DNA from: Nissolia schottii | Lineage: Eukaryota; Streptophyta; Magnoliopsida; Fabales; Fabaceae | Length of the DNA stretch: 64,000 bases | Assembly (NCBI GenBank): GCA_003254905.1 | Contig: QANU01032235.1 | Coordinates: 1-64,000 of the forward strand | Direction: 5' to 3' | Shown: in pieces, positions 43,354 through 55,546 of the stretch | How positions within the stretch are numbered: the stretch's first letter is position 1 | Layout: every line of letters begins with the position of its first letter | Notes under the pieces: model-generated | What the model saw: the letters and a program-made list of their open reading frames with translations, nothing else | Told to the model about the DNA's origin: nothing | The model's database searches: none | Translations under genes and position numbers: made by a program

Positions 43354-45119
43354 CAACATAGTATGGGCTAACATATATTTTCTAGTAATTTTATTTAACA
43401 AAAAAAATAAAAGCATCTCTTAACATGTTGACCCCAAGAAAATGAAGGGTGGAGCCCCGGTAAAAAGGCTGAGTCCCTTTCACTTTAACTGACTGAATGC
43501 CCATACTTGTTGCAATGGAAAAAGTACCTTCTACTGCTGCAGCCTACAAGGGGAATGATTTTTGCTAAGATGGTCCACCAGCTTTTTTATGTAGACACAA
43601 CAACAGCCTTCCACCACTTATAAGACCATCCTGAAAAAGGAAAAGCAAACTCAGTATTATTTTGGTTAGTTAATTACTCACAAGAGCTTCATTTATATAT
43701 TTATAATCTAGTGGGGTTCATTAGGTTGCACATGCCCTGCATTTATTAACTCATGCAACAGTCCAGTTCACTGACTCTCCCCGTTCGTCCTTTCCTTCAA
43801 CAAGTACTGCTCAAGCTCAAGCTTGCTTTTGTAAATTAAAAATGTTACTTTCACATTACTTTTAACTCTTAGTTTAGTTAGCTTTATCTCCTTGCAAAGT
43901 CCTTCTTTTATATATATGAAAAATGATATTTGAACTATTTTGTTGTAGGCATATAGTTCACCTTTAAAACACATGCGAGTCATCATGATGTTTCTTCCTT
44001 AATATTTTGTCAAAATTTGAGGTCACATAAGGATAGTTCGTGCCCTTATTCTTGAATCAATTCCAGTTTAGTGTTTCAAAATAATCTGTTATAATTGACA
44101 GATCATGGTTTGTCCTTGATCTAACATTGTCATTGATTATTTCAATCTAGAGAGTAAGTTCAAACATCATTTGAGAGTTGCAAGATGCTTCTATGTAGAC
44201 CCTACATCTCCATTTGACCAAACATAAGTGATAAGCCCATTATATATATATATATGTATGTATGGATGTATGTATATGGATGTATGTATATGGATGTATG
44301 TATGTATGTATGTATGTATGAGATTGAAATAGTTATCTATACCATCTTATAATTTTGGGTAAAAATTTTTGTGTGATCATCAAACAACAAATTATGTCAC
44401 ATAAAGAATGTCATGTCAATTTTAATTGTTAGGACAACCTATTATTAACTCTTAAATATCATTTCATTTGTAATCAAAATACATTCTAACATAATGCTTT
44501 GTAATTAAGAAAAATTTTATTTTTAGGAACATCGTTAAAGGAATACTCTAAGGACCCACTAATGTTTAAGGTATACCTCAAATTATTCCTTTAAAGATAT
44601 CCATAAAAGCATAAATTATTGTGTGATCATAGAATATCTGTCTATGTTTTCAATAACTTAATAATTTATATAATCAGATAATACATTACTAATTCTAAAT
44701 TGTCAATCTATCATTATATAAATGGTGAGATGATATTCAACTTAAAGCTATGTGAGTGGAACAAGCTAAGCAACATTTTCTGTTATGATTAAACCAATAT
44801 ATGTGTCAGAAAGCTGTTATCAGGTGGCGAACTTCAAGTCATATTTCAACATGTTGAAGGACATGTCCCTTTGGACCTTCCTGAATTTTTTAATGAGCTT
44901 GTCTGGCCTTTTCTGCATTTGGAACCACCAACTAGTGTTCAGCTTCGTGTTTCCTCCACCAAGAGATTCACGAGACTCATTGATTCCCTCTGTAATTTTT
45001 TAAAGCAACATGTCCAACACAAATTAACATTCAACATCTTCCATTCATCCACACACACCACTCTCTCTCACCCCTTCTTCTTTGTCCTAACCTAACCTGT
45101 CCCCCCATTATCCAAAGTC
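43354..45119. other. Intergenic DNA and peroxidase promoter side
   Basis: Apart from the TATG microsatellite, no repeat or gene can be supported. A CT-rich, CCACACACACC-containing leader just before 45120 is probably the peroxidase 5' untranslated region. Confidence 0.45.
44241..44320. repeat. TATA/TATG/GATG compound microsatellite
   Basis: A (TA)n run passes into mixed TATG and GATG tetramers and ends in a pure (TATG)n run. Confidence 0.92.
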
Positions 45120-48082
45120 ATGCATGTCCCTTCTCTTGCTTCTTTTTCCTCGTTTACATTCACTTGTTTGTTTGTTTTCTTCATTTTTTATGGAAGAAGT
45201 TCATCATGCTTAGCCAAAGCTACCAACACTACTCGCCCCCATCGCCAGCTCTCAGTTGATTACTATGCAAAATCTTGCCCCCAGGTAGAGCAGCTCATAG
45301 GCTCAGTCACCTCTCAACAATTCAAAGAATCACCTGTTTCTGGCCCTGCCACTATTCGCCTCTTCTTTCATGATTGTTTTGTACAAGTAAGTCCAATTCC
45401 ACAAAAAAAAAAGTGTTTTAGCTTTGCATGCATGTATATATTTTCATGCTTTTCTATTTATTGTCAAAGATTTAAAGCCAGGGGAAGGGGAAAAAACCCT
45501 TTTTCTTCTCTTCATCCACCAATCAAGTTTTTAGACCAAATGTTTTAGTGAACCCGGTTGCATTTATGCCAATCTTTCATGTTTGATGGTCAATTTTGAG
45601 GTTTGGTGCTCAATTATTTTCTTGGGAGTATCTCTGCATCGGTAAAGTCATTGCTTATGAACTAAAATCAATCTCTTCCCTTAATAAAGTAGTATTATTT
45701 GGACCACTAAAAAGAAAAGTGCAGACAACACATCGTGGGATTCACCAAATACATAATGAACCTCATGATGTATTGTAAAAGAAGTGACAAGATATTTGCA
45801 CATTTTTTTGTGAAAAGAAATTCTTTTATCACCCTTTTATCTGATAATGTTTTTTGAATGGGTGAGTGCAGGGGTGTGATGCATCAATTTTAATAGCATC
45901 AAAGGCAGGAAGCAAGGAGTTGGCAGAGAAAGATGCAGAGGATAACAGAGAATTGAGGGTGGAGGGTTTTGAGACAGTAAGGAAGGCTAAGGAACTAGTG
46001 GAGAGAAAGTGCCCAGGTGTAGTGTCATGTGCGGACATTCTTGCGGTTGCAGCAAGAGATTATGTACACCTGGTAAAGTGATTTCGTGCCTTGTTTTCAA
46101 TTCATAACAAAATGCTAACCATATTTTTATGGGGCGACAATGTCTTGATTCTACCTCAACATTTTGGTTTCTTCCTCTTGCCACATTGTAAAAATTGGGT
46201 TGACATCATCGGCACCAGTTCACACACAAGACAAATTCTAACTATTCTCTTTGATTTAAGAGTGATTGGTGTGCTCTTTGATGTAACTATCTTTGAAGAA
46301 ATCCGTATAATGTTTTGAAAAAATTCTTAATTGTCTCTCGAAGGCAAGAAAAATCTTTTGCTGAGTGAACGCAATGACTTAGGAGTTAGGAGATAGAGGT
46401 GACACTTTTCTTTCACTGATATAACAAACAATGAATGACTCAAATCAAGAATGTTTTTCTCGTGTTCTATAATTTTTCTTCCCTTTTTCTTTAACTGCGT
46501 CTTGGTTTCTTACATAGCAGCTTTGCTTCCATACCGCTTTTAGTTAATATAGAACAAAATTTGTTTTAATTTAAGTGTTGTCTGTTCCCCATCATAGAAT
46601 AACAAAAACTTTGTCAAAATCCTAATGCAAAAAAGAGAAAAAGATTAAAGATATAAAAATCTATGCATTATAGTATTTAGGAAAAAGAGTCCTAGATATA
46701 TTGCAGCCTTTTTGTCTGCCATTTTTGTGATGACATTATACACTATACAATTTATGTTTATATTTTTTTAAAAAATGGGGTATTCATTTCTTGTAAAGAT
46801 TCTTTTATAATCTAAAAAGGAAAGGAAAGGAAAGAGACAGTATAGCCCGTCTTTTTCTTCCTTAACAAAAAACAAGAGAGCTAACTGTTAAGTAAAATCT
46901 TCTTTCCATTTGCTATAAGTTCTCTAGCGAAAAGGGCAGTGTTAGGTAATGGTACAGGCTGGTCTAGATTCTAGATTGTCTAAAATCACTTAGTTTATTT
47001 CTTATCTCTAAAAACAGACAAGTTGATCTTAGTTTAACAAACAGTTAACACATAAAAATAAGGAAATGCCTTTCCTATAATATTAATTGCAGTTTTGTTG
47101 CTATTAGCAGTGACCAACCAGTTTTCATACAAAGATTCAGCTTTAGTCAACTTAAGTTTTCATATTGTCATAAATCATTGAACATGTTAGACTGCATGAC
47201 AGCCAAACTCTTCTAAATTATTTGGGCGCCGAACACGATGATGCTTCTTAAACTTAGGTCTAAATTATAAATTTTAGCCACTGTCCTTTTAAGTCTTGAA
47301 AATGACGAAAGTTTTGTAATTTGTTCATTCAATAGATACTTTGTTAACTCACATTGCATCCACCATATTAGATGATATTTCAATTAGATGTAGACATCAT
47401 TGAAATCCAACCCATTAGCCGGTGTCTCGCACAAAATAAGCACACTTAAAACCTTTCTCAAATAAGTATAATAAATAATATATTAGTGTTGATTGTGGCA
47501 CAGGCAGGGGGACCCTATTACCAAGTGAAGAAAGGAAGATGGGATGGGAAGACATCAACGGCATCAAGTGTGGGGCCCAACATCCCTCGTGCAAACTCCA
47601 CCATTGATCAGCTCATCAAGCTCTTCAGCTCAAAAGGCCTAACCATACTGGACATGGTTGCTCTTTCAGGCGCCCACACAATCGGGTTCGCCCACTGCAA
47701 GCACTTTGTGACCCGGCTGTACAATTTCCGGGGCAGGGGTCAACCCGACCCAGACATGGACCCGAAGCTCCTGCAAGCGCTGAGAATGTATTGCCCAAAC
47801 AATGGTGGAAACTTAGACATTGTTGCCCCATTTGATGCAACCACACCATTCATATTTGACCACGCATATTACAGTAACCTGCAGAACAAGATGGGTTTGC
47901 TGGCTTCAGATCAGGGTTTGGTTCTCAACCCGAGAACGAAGCCAGTGGTTCAGGAACTTGCAAAGGATAAGCAGAAGTTTTTTCAGGCTTTTGCAGCTGC
48001 CATGGATAAGTTGAGTTTGGTGAAAGTGGTGAGAGGGAAAAGGCATGGCGAGAAAAGAAGAGACTGTAGCATGCATGGGTGA
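45120..48082 (+). CDS. PER19: Class III secretory peroxidase (PER19-like)
   Basis: Class III peroxidases are haem enzymes secreted to the wall or vacuole, where they oxidise phenolics with H2O2. Three exons in phase (45120-45386, 45872-46072, 47504-48082) give 348 residues. There is a signal peptide (hydrophobic [14 protein letters not shown], about residues 12-25), then [17 protein letters not shown]. The distal haem motif with catalytic Arg and His is [11 protein letters not shown] at the exon 1 end, followed by [15 protein letters not shown] and [17 protein letters not shown] follow in exon 2. The proximal haem ligand motif is [15 protein letters not shown] in exon 3, followed by [33 protein letters not shown] and a basic tail ending RRDCSMHG. 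Cysteines for the usual disulfides are present. The second intron is about 1.4 kb. The PER19 name rests on neighbours and overall look; the family is certain. Confidence 0.95.
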
Positions 48083-48596
48083 AAACAGAGACAATTATTA
48101 TTGACACAACTTGCATTCATAACATGAGCACGTTACTTCACTTGAACTTTTCTTTTATTAAGTTCATGTTGAAGTGCTCATTGGTTTTGTGCAGTTATGC
48201 ATGCAATAGTTGTGCTGACATTATTTGTGAAGATTCATCCTTTTTTCTTTGCCCTAGTTTAGTTTGTGCAATCAGTCAATGTAAAACATTGTCAAATAGA
48301 TATGTCCTTGATCCATGTACCCGACTCACCCAATGAGATACCAATGAGATAAGTCTTAGTTGTTGTTTAGTTTGTATAACATTGTGTCTTGACAAGAGTT
48401 AATCTTGCATTCAACCGGTTTTTTGAGTATTCCTTAAGAGAATGGGATATAGATAAATAACTCCAATAACAGCGGAGTGCAAGAAATATGATTAAATAAA
48501 ATATAGACCTAGCAGTTATTGTGGGTAAAAAAATAAGTTGATCTTGCATTATCAGACAAAATGAGTTGATAAATGTCAATGCAGTTATTTACAGTC
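48083..48596. other. Short convergent intergenic region between peroxidase and SNI1
   Basis: Both genes end here, leaving about 500 bp for two 3' untranslated regions. No separate feature is visible. Confidence 0.5.
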
Positions 48597-51500
48597 CTAT
48601 GACTTCATGGAGATCATAGTTGCTGCAGTAAAAAGTGCCCCTTTGCCAATCGGCAATATCTCCATATCCCTGCACCATGGCCAACAAATTAAAAAATTGT
48701 CTAGATACTAAAAAATTATGGATTTTGCAGAATAAATCAATCATGGATTTTATAAGATCTATTAAAATTTCAAAGTATTGATGTACTTCTGCATGGAAAA
48801 ACTATTAGCAACTGCAATCATTATTGCATACGTAAAAAATACATGATCATAGCATCCCAGGTCATGCATAGATAGATACACAAGTATGCAAGAAAGTAGT
48901 GGTCTGAAGATTAAAATCCTGAGAAATGGTGCCCTTACTCATCTGTGCTTCTCAAACTATCAAAAGCAGAGATAAACATCTGGCACAATTCCACAAGAGC
49001 ACTGGCTCTCCCTTCTATGTCAACACCCGAGATGTTATAATCTGTGTTTCCTTCCGACAGCATTGCTAATTTTGCCTGAAAACCAGTAAAAAAAATAACT
49101 AATTTTAGAAGCTCCTCATACTTCAAGGAGTGTGGAAAATATATTTCTGCCTCCTGAGGGAAAAAATGATTAAGCTTCACACTCAGAAAAATCCAAATGG
49201 CTAAAATCTATAACTAGTCCCCAGTCCCATGGGGTTTAAAGACACCAAAGCAATTGTTCTCACTGATAACTATCAACCCACTGGGATTAAGGAAGTTATT
49301 TCCATATTATGCAAAGGGTTTTGTTTGCCTTTTTTTTCATGTTCTTTCTCTTTGTTTCTCTTTGAGGAGGATTCCCAATCCTCAGTCTTTGTACCTTTCT
49401 TCTCTAAAATTCTACTAGAAAAGTTAAGTCATTCAAATCAATATATATTGTACGTTAATTGATTGAACAAAGCACAATACCTGAAAACCATGAACCAAAA
49501 GGAACTGAACTACATTTGCACCAATTTTTTTTGTAATGCTTTTAGTGCCAGTTTTATTTGAAAAGCATTTCAAAGCCGCATCAAATGTTGCCACCTCAGT
49601 AGAACCATTTGACTTACGGGTGCGGACAGGAGGCTGCAATTGTGCATAAAAAAGGTAATTAAATCAAGAGATTATGAAAGCTGCTAGCTTGCCACCAATA
49701 GAGCCTCCTTTTCGAGTGAAACAAAGCATTGCTAACACTACCTTAGTTATGTATTTCCAGAGATACTGCACAACTATTTCCAGCTTCCATTTTGGTTCAC
49801 TGAAGGTCTGCAGCCATTCTCATGAAAACAGAAGAAATTATTACCCACGAGATAACTCTCAAAATACGATAACTCTCAAAATATAACTTGAAATTGAAAA
49901 GGTTGAGTAGTACTACATGCGTAGTGTCAAGTCATCCAAAATTATATACTATGTAAATACCATTATCATTATACTTAGATTGGTTTGTTTTATATCTTGA
50001 TAGGAATATTTAGAAGGGAAGATTTTTAAAGAAAAGTTATAAGCCTATCATGTATGATGTATTTATCATTGGCAATTATTTGCAAAGTGGGTGAGAGGAC
50101 CAACAGGGATAGAAATGGCAGAGACAGTATACAGGATCTACCTTAAGAAATATGGGGACAATATCTTTGTTATAGGATAGTTCGTCTAGAATTATGTCCA
50201 TCAAAGGTTTTCTGTACCAAATGCACCAAAATAAAATATTGCACTTTTTCAATCATAAGTATTGCATATTAAAAAATAAACTGAAAGGAACAACATTACA
50301 GAGAAACATAATTAGCACAAACAACTACCTTGGACCATCCACTCTTGTAGTATGGCCATCAATATCTGCTTTCTTCCTTGACATATCGAGGCCAATAACC
50401 TAAAATCATCCAGAATGTCAGCTCAGCACACAAAGAAGGTATTTGAATACATATATACAACTAATAATTTATTCAGGAACTTACCATGATGAAAAGTTTA
50501 TCCATAGAGAGACAGGTATTCTTCACTGCTTCAAGTAAAGCAAAGGATAATGCAGTATGACAATTTTTGGATAATTGAGATTTATTACTCTTTTGAAGCT
50601 CTAGATATTTACTGAGTTCATTTTGAAGTTGAGATAGTTGACAAATAACTGTCACGCAATCACTCATCAAGTTTTTGTAATTTATTTTCCTAGAACCCTG
50701 CAAAAACAACTATGATCAAGAAACAAATCTCTAAAGTGAATCAAGAAGAGAAAGATCACAACATCAGGCCATATGGAAAGAAGAGTATTACTATTCATAT
50801 ACTTAGCACATTGATCAATATGGTTACTTGTTGATTGGGTAGCACATTGATCACTATGGTTACTTGTTGATTGGTTAGTCACATAGAATCTTTCAATGTT
50901 TTTGACTTAATAATAAACAAATTTCAGTATATTTATCCCAAAAAAAAATAAACCAATACCAGTAGCATGTTGAGTAAAGACTCCCTCTGCATGTTCCAGT
51001 TCATGGTTGCTGCAACAGAACAGTTACTTAGAATTTAATAAAAGTAGGTAAGGTATGGCCACATCAGAGGTGAGTTCAACTTCATACTCATACATACCAT
51101 TTCGAGGTAGAAGGTCGCCTTCAAGAACAATGACAAGATATTGAAAGAGTAACATGTTCCGCAATGCCTGCAACAAGATTATGTCAAGAAACAAGGCACA
51201 TATCCATTAAGAAAAAGCATCACACTAAATTTGCAACATTATGAGCAAATGGAAAATATAGCTAAAAGTGTACTGCATTTAGTAACATCATGTAGAATTT
51301 CATCACATATTCAATGCCAAACAACGTATCCACAACATTCTATAACAGAGTGCACAATGTTGGTGAACTAACCTTCAAGTTTGATGCTTGAAATTCAGTC
51401 TCAGATGAAAGTCCAGCAAGCTCTTCAATCAGGAGATGAAAGCTCTAATGTTGATGAAGAAAATGAAGAGCAAAATGAGTTCAAGGAATTCGATATTAAA

Positions 51501-53177
51501 TTGCAATTTAACACAATGACACTTAATAAAACCTAGCAGTAGCTGAATTTTTAAAAGAAAATGATAAATTTAAAATAAAAATAGACAGAAATAAGTTCAT
51601 TGAGCTGCAGTGCTTTTATTTGTAAAAAGTCAACTACAATGAAAATGTGTCTACCTCCTCCCTTATCTATGATAAAAGAGCAGAATTAGATAACTGCTTG
51701 CCTAACAGCAATACAGTAATCTAAACTAGCATGCATTTCTAAGTAACACGTGCAAGGTGTGCATATATAACTGGTAAATTTCATCATCTGCAATTTCATA
51801 CAAGCAGATGCAAAAGTAGGTTTTCATAAATTTTGCTGTAAAATGTAGGCAGACAATACAAATATCACAAGAAAAAAGTTACAGAAAAATAACTTAAATG
51901 CATAAGAGAAAAAATTTGTCAATAAAAGTTAAGAAATACTTTTTCTTTTCTCATGGAAAGGTTTGAAGAAATTGTGTAACATGACAATGAGATTTGTTAC
52001 AAGTAAATGACAGAAGTAAAAAACACCATCAGATAAAGTTGAATGCAGAAGAAACCAACTCACAGAGGAATCAAGAGGTTGATCAGGCGGTGGGTCACCA
52101 GTTTCTCTGACAGCATTACCATTATCCAGCCTAACATTCAAGGGAGACCATGCCTAGCAGGAAATATTTATATATGTAAGCAAGTTCAACCAGCATCCCA
52201 TATATGCAGTCAAATTTTACCCATAACAGAACAAAAACAACAGATTATGATGACTTATAGCTATCTATTCATACCTCTTCAGCCACAACCAACTTTGATG
52301 AAGAATCAGAGGATGATTTCGAATAATTAGCGCCAGATAAATACACACGTGGAAAGTGCTAAACCAAAAAGAATTCACACATTTAAAGGTATCAGTTAAA
52401 TCTAAGGCCTACATGAATATAAAGAGGGCAAGTCATGTTCCTCAGCATTGCAATATCAAATACCTTGTCCAAGTCAACGAGAAGCTTATAACTCGCCACA
52501 ACCAGTTCTAAAGACTTCCCCACCCTCAGCATGCGGAAGACCGCCCGAAAAATCCTCCTTCACTCGTTAAAAACCAGTGCTCAGCACAAAGAAACTGACA
52601 TAAAATACACCTTACCCTCCCAAGCATGGAACTTCATTTTCTAGAAGTCAAAGCATCATAGTTTTAGGCATTCACAAATGAATATGCGTGAGAGAGGGAG
52701 AAAGACTCACGAAGTGGGTAGTTTTCCATTTTGTGGTACAACAGAAGAAGCTCGAACAGCATCCAGAAAAGCAAGCCCTGCATGTATTATGAAAAGTAAG
52801 AAAGGTAAAAAATAAAAAATAAAAAAACTTTTTCCGCCATTTAACATTCCTAAATAGAAGAAGCCGGTTTTTTTGTCTAGCCCAGCAGAAACCCAAAACC
52901 AATTTCAACCAAAGTCTTCATTCTTCAGAAGACCCAAAAGACCAATTAGCTTAAACACATGAATTTTCCAAGCGGGCATCAAGTTGAACATGGGAAGAAG
53001 AACCAAAGAGAAAAACTATTCAAAAAATTAGAAAAGAGGAGTTTGAGTTTGAGGCGCACGATCGTCGAAGGCGTCTTGAGCATCGGAGGCATCAAGCATG
53101 GCCAGCATGTTATCTTCCATCCCTATCCCTCCTCCGCCTCTGTTCCATCTTCCACCGCTACTGCTAGGGTTCTCCAT
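48597..53177 (-). CDS. SNI1: SNI1, negative regulator of systemic acquired resistance / SMC5/6 complex subunit
   Basis: SNI1 restrains defence-gene expression and homologous recombination and is a plant SMC5/6 subunit. About 15 exons give roughly 470 residues. The start is MENPSSSGGRWNRGGGG (53177); exon 1 ends at 53060 so that NMLAMLDASDAQDAFDDR splices directly to LAFLDAVRASSVVPQNG (near 52770). Next come IFRAVFRMLRVGKSLELV (52540), FPRVYLSG (52355), EEAWSPLNVRLDNG (52150), LKALRNMLLFQYLVIVLEGD (51150), TMNWNMQRESLLNMLLGSRK (about 50990-50690), VIGLDMSRKKADIDG (50395), PLMDIILDELSYNKDIVPIF (50210), EPKWKLEIVVQYLWKYI (49800), SITKKIGANVVQFLLVHGFQ (49520), and the short last exon MEILPIGKGALFTAATM to TAG at 48597. 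This order and wording match the Arabidopsis protein as I remember it. All exons seen are open. Confidence 0.93.
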
Positions 53178-53291
53178 TTTTATTTCCTCTTCACAAACAA
53201 AAAAGGAAAGAAATTAACAATTTCCCCTCAGTGATACTGCACCTGAGAATTTAACTGACGAATTAAAATTTTCCGATGGGGACGACAAATC

Positions 53292-53392
53292 AGGGTTTCT
53301 GTATCTTCCCGCCAAAATGAGCAAACTAGGAACTCTTCACTCCCTGCTGCGACTAGCTGACATCATTTTCAAGCATGACTTATTTTAATAAT

Positions 53393-53436
<44 letters not shown>

Positions 53437-53537
53437 ATTATTAAAATAAGTCATGCTTGAAAATGATGTCAGCTAGTCGCAGCAGGGAGTGAAGAGTTCC
53501 TAGTTTGCTCATTTTGGCGGGAAGATACAGAAACCCT
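53292..53537. repeat. Perfect 246-bp palindrome with an (AT)n centre, ending at the N
   Basis: Two 123-base arms are exact reverse complements with no spacer; the centre lies in an (AT)n run at about 53396-53432. The left arm begins AGGGTTTCTG and the right arm ends CAGAAACCCT, directly followed by N at 53538. I compared the non-AT part of the arms base by base and found no mismatch. The left arm lies 115 bp upstream of the SNI1 start codon. Confidence 0.97.
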
Positions 53538-53538
53538 N
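53538..53538. other. Undetermined base (assembly gap mark)
   Basis: The only N in the window, exactly at the outer edge of the palindrome's right arm. Confidence 1.
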
Positions 53539-53685
53539 TTGCCTAAAAACAACTTAAGTTTTATTTTAAAAAAAAAGTTGTTGCTTAATTTTTACTGTTT
53601 TGCCAAACAATTTTTATTTTCTCAAAATGGCTTTTTTTCCAAAATAAACGTTGTTTCGAATGGTTTTCAAACATGCTCTTAATTC
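53539..53685. mobile_element. One-ended fragment of an AT-rich MITE
   Basis: The phrases TTGCTTAATTTTT, TTTTGCCAAA and CAAACATGCT match, in the same order, the right half of the MITE at about 61985-62470. The other end is absent: the similarity starts right after the N. Confidence 0.5.
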
Positions 53686-55300
53686 ATTTATTTTTACTTC
53701 ATTTTTACAATGTTTTTTTTCAAAAACTATGGTATGAAATACAAAATTTATGGTATGATGTGGAAAATAGTATTGCGAATGTTAATTATATTATTTTCAG
53801 AAGAAGAAAAGAAACACATGATTGCACTGTTCTTAACTTATATTGTAACAAGTATTTTTAATGTTGTAGTTTTGTAAGTGAATTCTTCAATTTCTCAAAT
53901 AAGACGTAATCGATTGGTCAAAGATTAATTCAATACTAATAGTTAAAAAATTGAGAAAAAAAATGCTTTCAAATCTTACAATATTATATTTTTAAAAAAA
54001 TTAAAGTCACAACACATTTCATTTTAAAAACATATAATATCAAAGTAAGCACCTTAAATTTACTATAGAGATGTGAATTTATCTTGTTTGTGAATTAGAC
54101 TACGTTTGGTCAAATACATTTTGTTACAAGTAATTTGAATTGTCTAAGATGCAACTCATAACTTTGACCTCAATATAAGTGTAAGAGCTATCAAGATGGA
54201 GCATGGTGGCAACAACAACAATGTCCTTGAATCTAACGGAGGTGGTACCTACAAAAATTACTATGACACTCAAGTTAATATGAGTTATATGAGGGTGATA
54301 GAGAGTTATAACATACCACAAATGTGGTTCATACTTATATACTTTAAGGGGATGACTTTTATTCTGTCTGTTAGGATGTTTGATATCCATGATCGAGGTA
54401 ATCTTGAGACTAATTATGTCTCTGTTTGAGTAAAAGCCTTCATCATGTCTCATAAAGGTCAGGTAGATTACACATTCTTCAATAGTTACGCAAATGTGTA
54501 ATGATGCTCAAGTTATTTGTAAGATGGATCAATATTATTTCAAGTCTACAATGTTCATATTGGAATCAAGATATTGGACTCTAACACATTTATTTATTTT
54601 ATGAATGTACTAAAATTTTTAAGTAACGGATAAAAAGGAATAGAGGGATTATATTTAATACTTGACTTTATTGATTAATAACTAATTTTTCAATTGAAAT
54701 TAAATATCGTAGAAGAAATTAAATAAAAAAAATACAATGAAATTAGAAGTGAAATTCATTTAGGATTGGTTACATCTTCACTAAAATTAATCGCTTTCTA
54801 TATATTATAATTAAAATTTTAGATGAGTTTAAAATTGGTCATTTCATTGCAATAAAGGCTTATCTTGAGACTTTCAGAGATATATTCTTATCATTTTTAA
54901 TTTAATTATTTTATATTCTAAGTAAACACAATTCCATCAATATAACTAAATGACAAAATACTAATTGAGAGAAATTTTTTGCACAAACACAATTATAAAA
55001 TTTTACATTTACGTACGCTCACATAAAAATATATTTTAGTAGCTTTATTTAAGATACAGTCATGTCTTTTATAATAGGTGTTAGTCTCATCAATGTCAAG
55101 TGAGTGTGGGTAATTTTAAGTGATCCAAGAAAAAACAATTGTTTATGCATAAATTAATAAAAAATTGTTCTCCTTTTTCTATATTCTCCAATCCGAACTC
55201 TTTGGTACTACAATAAAACCATGAATTGTTCTTCAAAGTAACCAAATTTAGGAGAGTGCCAAAATTAAATAGTATAAGTGGCGATGGGAATCCTTCCTGA
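53686..55300. other. Intergenic AT-rich DNA between SNI1 and the GDSL gene
   Basis: No gene that I can support. Open stretches at 54124-54453 on both strands have no recognisable domain and look like chance frames. Confidence 0.45.
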
Positions 55301-55504
55301 CTAGCCTTTGGCAATGGCATCAATGACAGGACGAGAAGCCATGAATAGGTTGTGGTATGCTTTCTCCGTAGGGTGTATTGAATCCCAAAACACATACTTT
55401 GATGGATCAGAGCACACGTACGAAGCCTTATTGCACAAAAACGATGCTTCGATGTAACCACTTCCACAACAACCACTATCAACCTCATCAAAACCTATAT
55501 CAAC

Positions 55505-55546
<42 letters not shown>

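Noticed and set aside
43430-43660. Possible small gene or MITE after the LINE remnant
   Set aside because: I could not find inverted ends, a duplication or a coding frame.
54124-54453. 109-codon minus-strand stretch with an overlapping plus-strand stretch
   Set aside because: No recognised domain, no splice partners, and both strands are open over the same DNA, which points to chance.
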